Shown here piece by piece: positions 7,941 to 17,257 of a stretch of DNA of 64,000 nt; within the stretch, counting starts at the first letter, position 1; every line of letters begins with the position of its first letter. This DNA is from an uncultured Bacteroidales bacterium (GTDB lineage Bacteria; Bacteroidota; Bacteroidia; Bacteroidales; Paludibacteraceae), in the NCBI GenBank assembly GCA_900317745.1, contig ONHW01000005.1, forward strand, positions 1 to 64,000, given 5' to 3'. The position numbers were made by a program, and so were the translations under genes. The notes beneath the pieces are model-generated. The model was not told the DNA's origin, made no database searches, and saw only the letters and a program-made list of their open reading frames with translations.

Positions 7941-9835
7941 TTTTTTTCTGCCTTGATAACGTTCATCGAGTCTTTCCATGGGCTCTTTTTCGCAGCAGCA
8001 GGTTTCTTGTCTGCCTTGGACTCTTTGGGCTTGACTGTGGCTTTAGGCTCTGCAGGAATCTCTGCTTTTTCAAGCCAGCATATTGCATCTCCCTTCACAA
8101 CTTTCTCGCCCTGTTGCTTGTCGATGGCTACAAGACGGCTGTCGAACGATGCTGTGAGCGGCTCAATGCCATGCTGTGTCTGTAGGTAGCAAACGAGATC
8201 TCCCTGACGGAAAAGCTTGCCGAACGCAGGAGCATGGCTGTCCTCATTGTAGTCCAGTTCCCAAAGCACTGTACCGGCTTGGGGCGCCTCAACCGGCTCG
8301 CTGTTCGGGTGCAGAATAGCGCGTTTGTCGGCTGCTGAGATAAACGTAACTTGCTGTCCGCCCTTCGCTGCCTTTTCCATACGTTCCAGCAGATCCTTGT
8401 TGAACTGCTCTTTTGCAAGACCGGACTTGTACTCACGGTATTGTTTCTCGTGCATAGCGAATTCAAAGAGCTCTTCGTCGTCTTGTCCGCGATCCCAACC
8501 GAGTTTCTCCATCTCCTCGATATAATGCGGTAATACGTCTGGATAAAGTTTCTGCGGATCATCAGTATAGAACTCATATCCTTTCTCTTTGGCAAGTTCA
8601 ACAATTTCAGGAGCCAGTTCGCCCGGCAGTTTGCCTGACTTGCCGAGAATCATTCCCCACATGGCAGGATCCATTCGGGTGAAATCTTTTTCGCCCATTG
8701 AGCGCGAGAACAAGTTCATCAGAGCAGCATTCTTAACGTATTGTGAGAATGGCGTAACCAGGCACGGCGTACCGAGCATCGGCCATATTCGTTGTACCTC
8801 GTCGAATAGTTGAACGAGCAGTTCATCCTCGCTGAGTTCGGGCTCGCCTTTCTTCTTTAGATTGGCGTTGATTGCAGCGTGCATACCTTTGAGGTCGGCC
8901 ATCAGTGAACCCATCATGCCGCCGGGCAGACCGCAACCAACCAACAGAGATGTCATCAACGCGTTCTTCGGATCAATCCAGTAGCCCAGGAAGTCATCGA
9001 TGAACGACTGTGTGAGCGAACGTGCTTCCATGTACGCTTTCATATTGATATCCTTTACAAGGAAACCTGCATCACGAAGCATCGCCTGAATAGTAATAAC
9101 ATCCGGATGAACTTTACCCCAGCTTAGTGGTTCCATCGCTACGTCCAGCACATCGCCACCTGCCTTGGCTACCTCAAGCATCGAGGCAACGGAGAAGCCC
9201 GGACCGGTGTGACCGTGGTATTGGATAATGATGTGAGGATGTTTCTCCTTGATAGCGCGCACGATATCGCCCAGCATGGCTGGACGGCCTACACCTGCCA
9301 TATCTTTCAAACATATCTCCTCCGCTCCGGCTTCTATCAGTTGCTCGGCAAGGTTAATGTAGTATTCGCGAGTATGCACTTTGGAATACGTGATACACAT
9401 CGTTGCTTGTGCGGTCATGCCTGCGGCTTTTGCCCACTTGATGCTGGGGATGATGTTACGCGGGTCATTTAGTCCGCAGAAGATACGCGTGATATTCGTT
9501 CCTTGCGCGTGCTTTACTTTGTACATCAGTTGTCGCACATCAGCCGGTACGGGGTTCATTCTAAGAGCGTTCAGTCCACGGTCAAGCATATGGGTCTTGA
9601 TGCCTGCTTCATTGAACGGCTTGCAAAACGTACGCACGGCGAGGTTGGGATTCTCTCCGTACAGCAGATTAACCTGTTCTGATGCACCGCCGTTGGTTTC
9701 TACACGGTCAAAACAACCCATGTCAATGATTACGGGTGCGACCTTTGCCAACTGGTCGCGTCTGGGTACATATCGCCCGCTACTCTGCCACATGTCTCGG
9801 TATACGAGCGAAAATTGGATTTCTTTTTTTGCCAT
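7937..9835 (-). CDS. Oxaloacetate decarboxylase alpha / pyruvate carboxylase subunit B-like carboxyltransferase without biotin lysine
   Basis: The 632-residue product has an N-terminal carboxyltransferase TIM barrel like OadA/PycB: YRDMWQSSGRYVPR (12-25; the family RD-x-x-QS), LKDMAG (176-181; Lys177 is the carboxylated metal-ligand lysine) and QYHGHTGPG (205-213; metal-binding histidines). The region about 512-591 resembles a biotinyl domain, but the E-A-M-K-M attachment loop is replaced by QTQHG (552-556), so no biotinyl-lysine can form there. It ends in a Lys/Ala-rich tail (597-632). The carboxyl carrier would have to be a separate protein, which is not in the window. The downstream glycosyltransferase is coupled by GTGA. 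Confidence 0.85.
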   Translation of the reverse strand: MAKKEIQFSLVYRDMWQSSGRYVPRRDQLAKVAPVIIDMGCFDRVETNGGASEQVNLLYGENPNLAVRTFCKPFNEAGIKTHMLDRGLNALRMNPVPADVRQLMYKVKHAQGTNITRIFCGLNDPRNIIPSIKWAKAAGMTAQATMCITYSKVHTREYYINLAEQLIEAGAEEICLKDMAGVGRPAMLGDIVRAIKEKHPHIIIQYHGHTGPGFSVASMLEVAKAGGDVLDVAMEPLSWGKVHPDVITIQAMLRDAGFLVKDINMKAYMEARSLTQSFIDDFLGYWIDPKNALMTSLLVGCGLPGGMMGSLMADLKGMHAAINANLKKKGEPELSEDELLVQLFDEVQRIWPMLGTPCLVTPFSQYVKNAALMNLFSRSMGEKDFTRMDPAMWGMILGKSGKLPGELAPEIVELAKEKGYEFYTDDPQKLYPDVLPHYIEEMEKLGWDRGQDDEELFEFAMHEKQYREYKSGLAKEQFNKDLLERMEKAAKGGQQVTFISAADKRAILHPNSEPVEAPQAGTVLWELDYNEDSHAPAFGKLFRQGDLVCYLQTQHGIEPLTASFDSRLVAIDKQQGEKVVKGDAICWLEKAEIPAEPKATVKPKESKADKKPAAAKKSPWKDSMNVIKAEKK

Positions 9836-9894
9836 TGTATTATGTTTTATATGATTACAAAATGTGTTTGCGAATACTTATATGCCTGTCGAAT

Positions 9895-11931
9895 TTAGAA
9901 CGGCGCAGCATAGGTACAACCTTCTCTCCAACGTGAACAGCCGTAGCGTGTGCGGCCGCGAATAATCTTTCCTTGTTTGCATAGCGGGCATTGCATGCCT
10001 GCCTGGTCGGCTTTGACTTCACGAACCACTTCGGTTGTCATTTGCTTGAGTTCTGCCAGGAAGTCACGTGCCTCATATTCACCGCGCTCAATCATGCGCA
10101 TTTTCTTCTCCCATCGCCCGGTAAGTTCGGCTGACATCAGCAGCGGTGAGATAATCTTGGCGATAAGGTCTATACCCAACGCTGTTGCATGCACGGCTTT
10201 GCCCTTGCGCTCGATGTATTTACGCTGGAACAACTTCTCGATGATTGCCGCACGGGTGGACGGACGACCTATACCGTTCTCCTTCATCGCATCGCGCAGA
10301 TCCTCGTCCTCCACGGTCTTGCCGGCTGTCTCCATGGCGCGAAGCAGCGTGGCTTCTGTATAGTATTTGGGTGGAGTAGTGGCTTTCTCCTTTAACTGCG
10401 GCTCATGAGGTCCTTGTTCTCCTTTTACGAAATCGGGAAGCGTGCCTGTACTCTCCTGTGCTTCCGGATTATCTGGCGTATCCGGAGCCTCCGCACTGTC
10501 TGTGCCACCCGCTGTCTTGGCAAACACTGCTCTCCAGCCCGGAGCAAGCACCTGCCTGCCGGTCACTTTGAAGTTGACGACTTGCGGTTGTTCGCCTGCT
10601 GTTTGCACTTCGGCAAGAACGGTGGTGTTGCTCACCTCGCAGTCCGGGTAGAACGCCGCAATGAACCGCAGGGCTATCTTGTTGAATACTTTTTTCTCCT
10701 GCTCGCTCAAATTGTCCGGCCGTTGACCGGTCGGAATGATTGCGTGGTGGTCGGTTACCTTCTTGTTGTCAAATACTTTTTTCGACTTCGGCAATGACCC
10801 GGGACTTTTCTTCCCGTCCGCTTTCAACCCCAACAATGGTTGCACTTCGGGAAAGAAATCTTTAATACCTTCCAGTGTTTTGGGCACGTGGGCATAAATG
10901 TCTTCACTCAAGTAGGTCGTATCTACGCGCGGATAAGTGGTCACGTGCTTCTCGTATAGTGACTGAATAAGTTTCAGCGTTTGTTCAGCAGTGTAGCCGA
11001 ACGACTTGTTGCACTCCACTTGCAACGAGGTAAGGTCGAACAGTCGCGGAGCAAACTCTGTACCTTTCTTCTTTTCTACAGAGGTAATTGTCAGCGGCTG
11101 ATCCTTGATACTGTCAATCAGTGCCTGCGCTTCTGCAAGAGTGGCAAATCCCTTAAGATCGTCACTGTCTGCGTTTTCTGTCTCTTTAGCTTCCTTCGAA
11201 CTATTCAGTTCCTTGAGGTCTTTAGGGAATACGTAACTGAATAATGTATCCCGGTACAATGTCTTGAGTTCGTAGTATGTGCGGGGCACAAAGTGCTCAA
11301 CCTCCTGTTGCCGCTTGACAATCAGAGCCAGAGTAGGGGTCTGCACGCGGCCGATAGACAGGATATGCCTGTCTTTTCCCACGCCTCGCGCGTATTTTAA
11401 TGTGTACGCGCGCGAAGCATTCATACCTAACAGCCAGTCGCCGATAGCGCGCATCAGCCCTGCTTCATACAGGTGTTGGTAGGCGGATTGGTCTTTCAAC
11501 TGTTTGAACGCGTCACGTATAGCCTCCTCGGTCAGCGATGATGTCCATAACCGCTTCACAGGAACCTTGCAGCCTGCTTGCTGATACACCCAGCGCTGTA
11601 TCAGTTCGCCTTCCTGCCCGGGGTCACCGCAGTTGATAACCTCCGTTGCCTGCGACATGAGCTGCTTGATTATATTGAACTGCTTCTGCACGCCCTCCTC
11701 GCTGCTGACTTTGATGCTGAACCGCTCGGGAATCATGGGCAGTGCAGACATGCTCCAGCCTTTCCACTGCTCTTTGTATTCGTGCGGATCGTATAGGGCA
11801 CACAGGTGACCGAATGTCCAGGTCACACAATAGCCGTTGCCCTCCATATACCCGTCACGCCTGTTGTTGGCACCCAGCACCTTGGCTATGTCTCGTCCCG
11901 CAGACGGTTTCTCAGCTACGCAAAGGATCAT
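9895..11931 (-). CDS. topB: DNA topoisomerase III
   Basis: A 678-residue type IA topoisomerase that decatenates and relaxes DNA. The N-terminal Toprim domain starts MILCVAEKPSAGRDIAKVLG and contains NCGDPGQEGELIQRW (acidic metal ligands). LSIGRVQTPTLALIV is the conserved RVQTPTL block, and TYPRVDTTYLSED carries the catalytic tyrosine. PSTRAAIIEKLFQRKYIERKG is the typical late motif. A single C-terminal zinc-finger-like region (CPLC...CSRWREGC) ends the protein. TopB homologues of this type are common both in Bacteroidetes chromosomes and on their mobile elements; nothing around this copy suggests mobility. Confidence 0.93.
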   Translation of the reverse strand: MILCVAEKPSAGRDIAKVLGANNRRDGYMEGNGYCVTWTFGHLCALYDPHEYKEQWKGWSMSALPMIPERFSIKVSSEEGVQKQFNIIKQLMSQATEVINCGDPGQEGELIQRWVYQQAGCKVPVKRLWTSSLTEEAIRDAFKQLKDQSAYQHLYEAGLMRAIGDWLLGMNASRAYTLKYARGVGKDRHILSIGRVQTPTLALIVKRQQEVEHFVPRTYYELKTLYRDTLFSYVFPKDLKELNSSKEAKETENADSDDLKGFATLAEAQALIDSIKDQPLTITSVEKKKGTEFAPRLFDLTSLQVECNKSFGYTAEQTLKLIQSLYEKHVTTYPRVDTTYLSEDIYAHVPKTLEGIKDFFPEVQPLLGLKADGKKSPGSLPKSKKVFDNKKVTDHHAIIPTGQRPDNLSEQEKKVFNKIALRFIAAFYPDCEVSNTTVLAEVQTAGEQPQVVNFKVTGRQVLAPGWRAVFAKTAGGTDSAEAPDTPDNPEAQESTGTLPDFVKGEQGPHEPQLKEKATTPPKYYTEATLLRAMETAGKTVEDEDLRDAMKENGIGRPSTRAAIIEKLFQRKYIERKGKAVHATALGIDLIAKIISPLLMSAELTGRWEKKMRMIERGEYEARDFLAELKQMTTEVVREVKADQAGMQCPLCKQGKIIRGRTRYGCSRWREGCTYAAPF

Positions 11932-11990
11932 TGTATATACTCTCTATCTCCTCAACCTTTCAATTTTCATCTTACAACTTTCAATTTCCT

Positions 11991-14369
11991 CTACTCCACG
12001 CGTCTTCCGTCAATCGTATAGGTCGTGTTGCCGCGACGCAGGTACAGTGTGCCGTTGTAGAATACTTTCTGTGCGCTTGGCATAGTGCTGTTCGTCCAAA
12101 CCTCTTCAACAGCCGTATGGTCACGTGTTTCAATATCCGTGAAGGTCGGTGCTTTCGTCTGCTGACCTGTGAATACTTTCAGTTCACCCGGTTTGAGTAC
12201 GTAGGTGGATACGGTTGAGAGGTTACCGCCTTCCAGGTAGTCATACCATGTGCCTGAAGGCATGCTCACGGCTTGATTGCTGCTAACATCGAAGTTCGCT
12301 ACTGCAAACACATTGCTGCCCCATTGGATAGTGCGCAAGGCTTTGCCTGAACCGATACTCACGGTCGGTGTGCCGGTAAAGGCTTCAGGCATCAACTGCG
12401 TACGCAGTGTGATGACTTGTGCACATTTGGTGAAGGCGTCGATGCGCTCTGCTTGCTTGAAGTACCCCTTGGCTGTCGGATTAGGCTTCGTGCCGGTACG
12501 ACCGTTCTGGTCGATTGATATGTCGTAGCCGATCTCCTCAAACTGCCAAAGCATGTGTGCGCCTTTCAGCAGCACGTTGAATGCCACATTTTCTGCTACA
12601 CGACCCAATCGGGCTGCCTCGTTGGTCTGCAAGTCTCCGTTGCCATAGGTTTTAGCTTTGTACTGCATGCGTTCCTCGTCATGTGACTCGGCGTAGGATA
12701 CATATCCTGCGCGGTTCGCTCCGTCAAAACCGTCACCGTCCTTCAGCCAACCCATCGCCGTTTGGCAGTAGGCATTGGTGATTACGTTGCCCGTCCAGCA
12801 TTGCATGCCGACACTGATCAGTTGGTCTTGACCGTTGCCCCAGTGCTCAAGGATCATATACGCCCCGGGCGAGGTCGCCTGTACGCCGTTCTGGTAGTAA
12901 TCCTTAAGGTTGGATATGGCATTGTTCGTGTTGCCGCACAAGCCGTGACTCAGGTCCAGACGGTAGCCGTCGATCTTGTACTCCTTCAGCCAATATGCGA
13001 AGGCGCGTGTGAACATCTCATGTGCCGGACCGAAGTCATGGTTCCACTCCTCGCCATAGCCGTTGTCACCCTCGGGTGGGTTGGTGCTGAACCAGGGGTT
13101 ATATTGCAGGTCATTGCCGTACGGATATAGCTTCGCCATAGGGTTAGTGCCCTTCGTGTGGTTGAACACCATATCCAGAATCACGGCTATACCGCGCTTG
13201 TGGCATTCATCGATCAGGGCTTTCAGGTCTTCGGGCTTGCCGTAGGTCTTATCTACTGCAAAGTATAACGTCGGGTTGTAACCCCAACTGATGTTTCCCT
13301 CAAATTCACTCACGGGCATCAGCTCTATTGCATTCACACCCAAGTTCTGAATATAGTCCAAGCGATTCATCAGCCCCTTGAATGTGCGGGCGGCTGTATA
13401 GTCATACACCCACGCCTCGTATATAATCAGGTTTTCCTTATTCGGTCGCTTGAAGTTCAGCGTAGCGTCGCTCCATGCGTATTCGGCTTTCCCGGGACGG
13501 ATAACTGTAACATAACCGCCGTCTGCACCTTTGGTCGGATAACTGATCAGCGTGGGATCAACTTTCTTAGGCTCATATTGATCATCCGGGTGGAGTACTT
13601 TCTCGGAATAGATATCACAAATCTGCTTCCTTACGCCGTCAGCACGTTCCACTGCGTATTGGAATCGGTACTCTTTGCCTTTTGTCAGACCTGTCAGCGT
13701 GATCCAGAAGTAGTTGCCGTCCTTATATAGTTGATAATCTTTGCTCAGCTTCCAATCCGTCATATCGCCCAGCAGGAACACGCGCTTGGCGGCTTCAGTC
13801 TTGCTTGCGGCGTACGTACACAAGGTCACCGATGTGCCGTCGGTGCCGTAGTATATACCATTGCTCACACCGGCCGGTCGTGCTTTCGTGGTGGGCGTTA
13901 CACCTTCCACCGCCTCCCAGATGTCCGCTGCGGTCGCCTCGCCCAGCACAACAAAGATGTCACCGCTGGCTGCCTTACCTTCTTTCGTACCGCCGGGGCC
14001 GTCATGGAACACGAACGCAAGCTTCTTGATGTTCGTATTTTCCGGCACACCATAAAACGTGAAGATGTTGTCAATCGTCAACTGCCATTTGCCATCGTTG
14101 GTGGCGGTCAGCTGAGGCTGGGTAGCACTACGCCAACTGCCAATCACGTTCTTCCAGTCGCTGTCACTTGTCGAGGCAGAGGTGATCAGACCCGTGTGCG
14201 CATAGCATTTGGTTGCACCAATCATGCCGCCGTTGCCACTGGCAGGATCGAAGGTGATGGTTACTTTTCCCGTGTAACCTACGGGAACAGGATTAGGATC
14301 GGTTGTTACCTGTGCTACGAGTAACAATGTAAATAGCACGAACGAAAATGTAGTGAATAAGCGTTTCAT
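11991..14369 (-). CDS. Secreted GH13 alpha-amylase-type glycosidase with N-terminal beta domains
   Basis: A 792-residue exported enzyme predicted to cleave alpha-glucans. There is a type I signal peptide (about 1-20, ending VAQ) with no lipobox. Two beta-sandwich regions precede the barrel (about 25-145 and 165-300); the second resembles a CBM48/E-set domain (RVFLLGDMTDWK). The GH13 barrel spans about 310-640: region I DMVFNH (399-404), region II GYRLDLSH with nucleophile Asp472, region III MILEHW with acid/base Glu508, region IV ESHDEER with Asp564. A C-terminal beta domain and a short tail (KVFYNGTLYLRRG...DGRR) follow. The tail resembles those of its operon neighbours, but this enzyme lacks their YGILVNG module. 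It is the last gene of the operon. Confidence 0.88.
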   Translation of the reverse strand: MKRLFTTFSFVLFTLLLVAQVTTDPNPVPVGYTGKVTITFDPASGNGGMIGATKCYAHTGLITSASTSDSDWKNVIGSWRSATQPQLTATNDGKWQLTIDNIFTFYGVPENTNIKKLAFVFHDGPGGTKEGKAASGDIFVVLGEATAADIWEAVEGVTPTTKARPAGVSNGIYYGTDGTSVTLCTYAASKTEAAKRVFLLGDMTDWKLSKDYQLYKDGNYFWITLTGLTKGKEYRFQYAVERADGVRKQICDIYSEKVLHPDDQYEPKKVDPTLISYPTKGADGGYVTVIRPGKAEYAWSDATLNFKRPNKENLIIYEAWVYDYTAARTFKGLMNRLDYIQNLGVNAIELMPVSEFEGNISWGYNPTLYFAVDKTYGKPEDLKALIDECHKRGIAVILDMVFNHTKGTNPMAKLYPYGNDLQYNPWFSTNPPEGDNGYGEEWNHDFGPAHEMFTRAFAYWLKEYKIDGYRLDLSHGLCGNTNNAISNLKDYYQNGVQATSPGAYMILEHWGNGQDQLISVGMQCWTGNVITNAYCQTAMGWLKDGDGFDGANRAGYVSYAESHDEERMQYKAKTYGNGDLQTNEAARLGRVAENVAFNVLLKGAHMLWQFEEIGYDISIDQNGRTGTKPNPTAKGYFKQAERIDAFTKCAQVITLRTQLMPEAFTGTPTVSIGSGKALRTIQWGSNVFAVANFDVSSNQAVSMPSGTWYDYLEGGNLSTVSTYVLKPGELKVFTGQQTKAPTFTDIETRDHTAVEEVWTNSTMPSAQKVFYNGTLYLRRGNTTYTIDGRRVE

Positions 14370-14399
14370 ATGTATGACGATTCGTTATTTTTGACTAGT

Positions 14400-14430
14400 A
14401 AGGTGGCGCGCACTCAAGCCCGCCACCCTT
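14400..14430 (-). terminator. Intercistronic hairpin in the starch operon
   Basis: Arms AAGGTGGCG and CGCCACCCTT pair with one bulge in the 66-nt gap between two operon members. There is no clear T-tract, so it may be an attenuator or mRNA-stability stem rather than a full terminator. Confidence 0.4.
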
Positions 14431-14435
14431 ATTGC

Positions 14436-15353
14436 TTATTGCAGTTGTGCACCCAGCAGGTTGTAGCGTACGCCATCCTTGATGAGCACTACCTGACCGT
14501 TCTCAATAGTCTTGGTTACATTAGCCTTGACGGTTGGCGTCTCAACGGCATCTTCTTCATCGCAAAACTCCAGCGAATAGGCATCGAAAGTCGCCTTGTC
14601 AACACGCTCAAGTTCAATCTGCCCCTTGAACGCAATTTTGCGGATAATGATGTAGTTCATGCCTTCGGGGATAGCCCACTTCTCGCAGCCTGCCCAACCG
14701 TTTGCCCAATCCATGGTTACTTTCGTATCCTGAATAGTGGTCTGCTTTTTGGAATAGTAGAAGTTGCCGTCAAAGTCCTTGATGGCAATGTAACTGCCCA
14801 TCTGGCAATCAATAGCCAGTTTGCCGTTTGCGAACAGATACTTGTCGTCATACTTGTCGTATGCTGCCTCGCCTGCATCGGCGCCGTTGATCCAACCGAT
14901 GGCATAGAAGTCATGACCGCAGGCACTGCTGCCGCCTTCTTCTCCACCGCCTTGTTGACCGCCGCCTTCGCCGCCTTGGCCTTCAACAGGTATACCGCTA
15001 CCGCAGTTCGAACCAGGACCGATATACAACTCGTCAGCTCCATATTTCAGTTTGATGTAGAAATCGAAGCAACCGTCAACGGATACATCATATTTATCGC
15101 CGTTACGTGTGAAGCCTGCTACGGAAGCGGCGTTGATGTCAACCGCCCAAACAGCCTTGTTGTCTGCATCGCACAACTGACAGAAGTCACCTGACTTGAG
15201 TTGAACGTGAGCCAGATACTGAACAAAACCTTCAAACTCATCTACTTTACTGCCGGCAAAATACGTGTTACCGTTTACCAGAATGCCGTAGTTCTGGGCA
15301 AACATACCTGCTGCAACGACCATTGCAGCAAATAGTGTAAAAATCTTTTTCAT
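14436..15353 (-). CDS. Secreted non-catalytic protein with starch-operon N-module and C-tail
   Basis: A 305-residue exported protein with no enzymatic motif. Signal peptide about 1-20. Residues 21-117 form the module shared with the next two genes (YGILVNG, DEFEGFVQYLAHVQ, WAVDIN, CFDFYIKLKYGADELYIG). A Gly/Gln/Glu-rich linker spans about 119-145. A second beta-rich domain (about 147-255) has many aromatic residues (FYAIGWING, DFDGNFYYSKK, MDWANGWAGCEKW). The C-terminal tail KTIENGQVVLIKDG...LLGAQL is the same type as in the amylases. Operon position and modular sharing suggest an accessory alpha-glucan-binding protein; this is inference and no known CBM family is assigned. Confidence 0.75.
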   Translation of the reverse strand: MKKIFTLFAAMVVAAGMFAQNYGILVNGNTYFAGSKVDEFEGFVQYLAHVQLKSGDFCQLCDADNKAVWAVDINAASVAGFTRNGDKYDVSVDGCFDFYIKLKYGADELYIGPGSNCGSGIPVEGQGGEGGGQQGGGEEGGSSACGHDFYAIGWINGADAGEAAYDKYDDKYLFANGKLAIDCQMGSYIAIKDFDGNFYYSKKQTTIQDTKVTMDWANGWAGCEKWAIPEGMNYIIIRKIAFKGQIELERVDKATFDAYSLEFCDEEDAVETPTVKANVTKTIENGQVVLIKDGVRYNLLGAQLQ

Positions 15354-15404
15354 TTTTATATTAGTTTTTAAGATAGTGTTGTTTCACGTTTCACCATTCC
15401 CTTT

Positions 15405-17237
15405 TCACTTTCCCACTTCTCTTCCCATCACATCATACATCTTCTCGCCGCAACGGATATACAGGTTTCCGTCCTTGATGAACTTCTCGCCTTTAGCCGG
15501 CGCATCCGACAGTACATTCTCCACAGGAGTCTGGCTGCGGTCAACACGCTCCGTGTTCTTGTCGCCACGGCTGCTGTTTGTCTTGTAATATACGCCGTAG
15601 TTCGTGCCTTTCGATGCCAGCGTGAACCCTGCCGGCGTGTCGTTGTAGCCGGAGTTCGGACCTACCAGCAGACGTATCTCACCGTTCGTGCCGGTGATTG
15701 TGGCTTTGTAGTAGCCGTTGCCCGCCTCATCGCTTACTGCCGACTCGCTGTGTACACCCGTCTTGTAGCGAGCGTTGATCATCTTCTTGATCGGGTCTTT
15801 GAAACTTACCCAATGCGGGTAGAATACCAATGGCACACCAGGCATACTCAACAGATACGCGTAGCATTGCAGAATCTTGTCCTTGCAAACGGTCATGGAG
15901 TTCCCCTCACCGCAGAACTCATTGCCATCGCGTTGGAACGAGTCGTGGCTGTCAAGGAACGTTACCGCGTAGCGTGCCTTGCCTGCACCCGGCAGACCTG
16001 CACCTTTCAAACCACCGTAATTGTCGGCGGCTATACCGTTGTTGAACGCCTGATACTTCATTGCAAAATCAAACGTCAATGTGTTCCAACCTGCATCATT
16101 CAGGTGCGACTGCAGTACGTTCACATCGCCGTCCCACATCTCCATTACCGAGAAGTACGCCTCGGCGGCTTTGTTGTAGTCGTTGATATGACTGTTGTGG
16201 AATCCCTTGCAATAGTCGTAGCGGAAACCGTCAATCTTGATGTCGTTTTTGAGCCATTTCAGATAAGCTTTGCACATCTCACGAACGTCAGCGTTATTGT
16301 GATCCCAGTCGCGACCGGAGTCGTAGTTCGCCTCGCTGCCGTAACCGTCGTCTGCTGCACCGGTAGCGGTGCCCTTGCATGAACCCGCACCAGGATCGCT
16401 GTTCATCTCATCCGTGCTGCATATCCACGATCCGTCAGGCGTGAACTTTCCGTATTCACCGAAGTCGTATGTGCCGAAGTTGCACCAACCGTTGCGCGCT
16501 GCACAGTGGTTGATCACAATGTCTGCCACTACACGAGCTCCGTTTTTGTGAAAGGTATCAATCAGTTTGGTAAGGTTCTTTTTCGTGCCCCAATCGGAAT
16601 CCAGATTGCTGTAGTTTGTAGGCAGGTAACCCGTGCCGCCTGTAGCTTGGCTCATTGGCGGTAGCCAGATCAGATCGAACCACTGACCTGCTTCTTCTGC
16701 CTGAGTCAGATTTTGACCAACTTCTATATTCAGCCAATCAATCCACTTCGTACGCCCGTAGCCCTTGTCCTGGTAACTGTCCCAGTAAAAACCCTGTAGC
16801 AATACATCCGGACATTTGGCTGGTGCAGAACTGCCATATCCCGGCTGCGGAGTAACACCGCCGCCGCTGATGTCCTGACCTTCACCGCAGTTCGACCCCG
16901 GACCGATATACAACTCGTCGGCTTCGTATTTCAGCTTGATGTAGAAGTCGTAGCAACCTGTTGCCGTGATATTGATCCGGTCTCCGTCACGCGTAAAACC
17001 GCTCTCTGAATACTGGTTCACATCCACTGCCCACGCAGCTTTGTTTTCTGCGTCATACAGTTGGCAATAATCACCTGACTTGACTTGTACGTGAGCCAGA
17101 TATTGGGTGAATCCTTCAAACTCATCTGTGTACGAACCGGCAAAATAAATCTTGCCGTTCACCAGAATACCATAACTCTGCGCCTGCATCCCTACAGCGC
17201 ACAAAGCAATTAACAATAGTGTAAATGTCTTTCTCAT
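15405..17237 (-). CDS. Secreted GH13 alpha-amylase with shared N-terminal module
   Basis: A 610-residue exported amylase. Signal peptide about 1-20 (MQAQ), shared module 22-116, Gly-rich linker, then a GH13 barrel from about 140: region I ADIVINH (238-244), region II GFRYDYCKG with nucleophile Asp341, region III VMEMW with acid/base Glu366, region IV FLDSHD with Asp432. The short barrel and the LLQGFYWDSY start resemble plant/bacterial alpha-amylases. The tail EKFIKDGNLYIRCGEK...MGREV is shared with neighbours. ATG 17237 is chosen over an ATG 24 nt upstream because it gives a proper signal peptide. The last residues and stop are encoded within a GTGAAA-rich repeat tract that continues downstream. 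Confidence 0.9.
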   Translation of the reverse strand: MRKTFTLLLIALCAVGMQAQSYGILVNGKIYFAGSYTDEFEGFTQYLAHVQVKSGDYCQLYDAENKAAWAVDVNQYSESGFTRDGDRINITATGCYDFYIKLKYEADELYIGPGSNCGEGQDISGGGVTPQPGYGSSAPAKCPDVLLQGFYWDSYQDKGYGRTKWIDWLNIEVGQNLTQAEEAGQWFDLIWLPPMSQATGGTGYLPTNYSNLDSDWGTKKNLTKLIDTFHKNGARVVADIVINHCAARNGWCNFGTYDFGEYGKFTPDGSWICSTDEMNSDPGAGSCKGTATGAADDGYGSEANYDSGRDWDHNNADVREMCKAYLKWLKNDIKIDGFRYDYCKGFHNSHINDYNKAAEAYFSVMEMWDGDVNVLQSHLNDAGWNTLTFDFAMKYQAFNNGIAADNYGGLKGAGLPGAGKARYAVTFLDSHDSFQRDGNEFCGEGNSMTVCKDKILQCYAYLLSMPGVPLVFYPHWVSFKDPIKKMINARYKTGVHSESAVSDEAGNGYYKATITGTNGEIRLLVGPNSGYNDTPAGFTLASKGTNYGVYYKTNSSRGDKNTERVDRSQTPVENVLSDAPAKGEKFIKDGNLYIRCGEKMYDVMGREVGK

Positions 17238-17257
17238 TGTATTATGAATTATAAATT

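Noticed and set aside
15381..15394. Possible parS site (GTTTCACGTTTCAC)
   Set aside because: Only the left half matches the GTTTCACGTGAAAC palindrome; the right half belongs to a TTTCAC-type local repeat.
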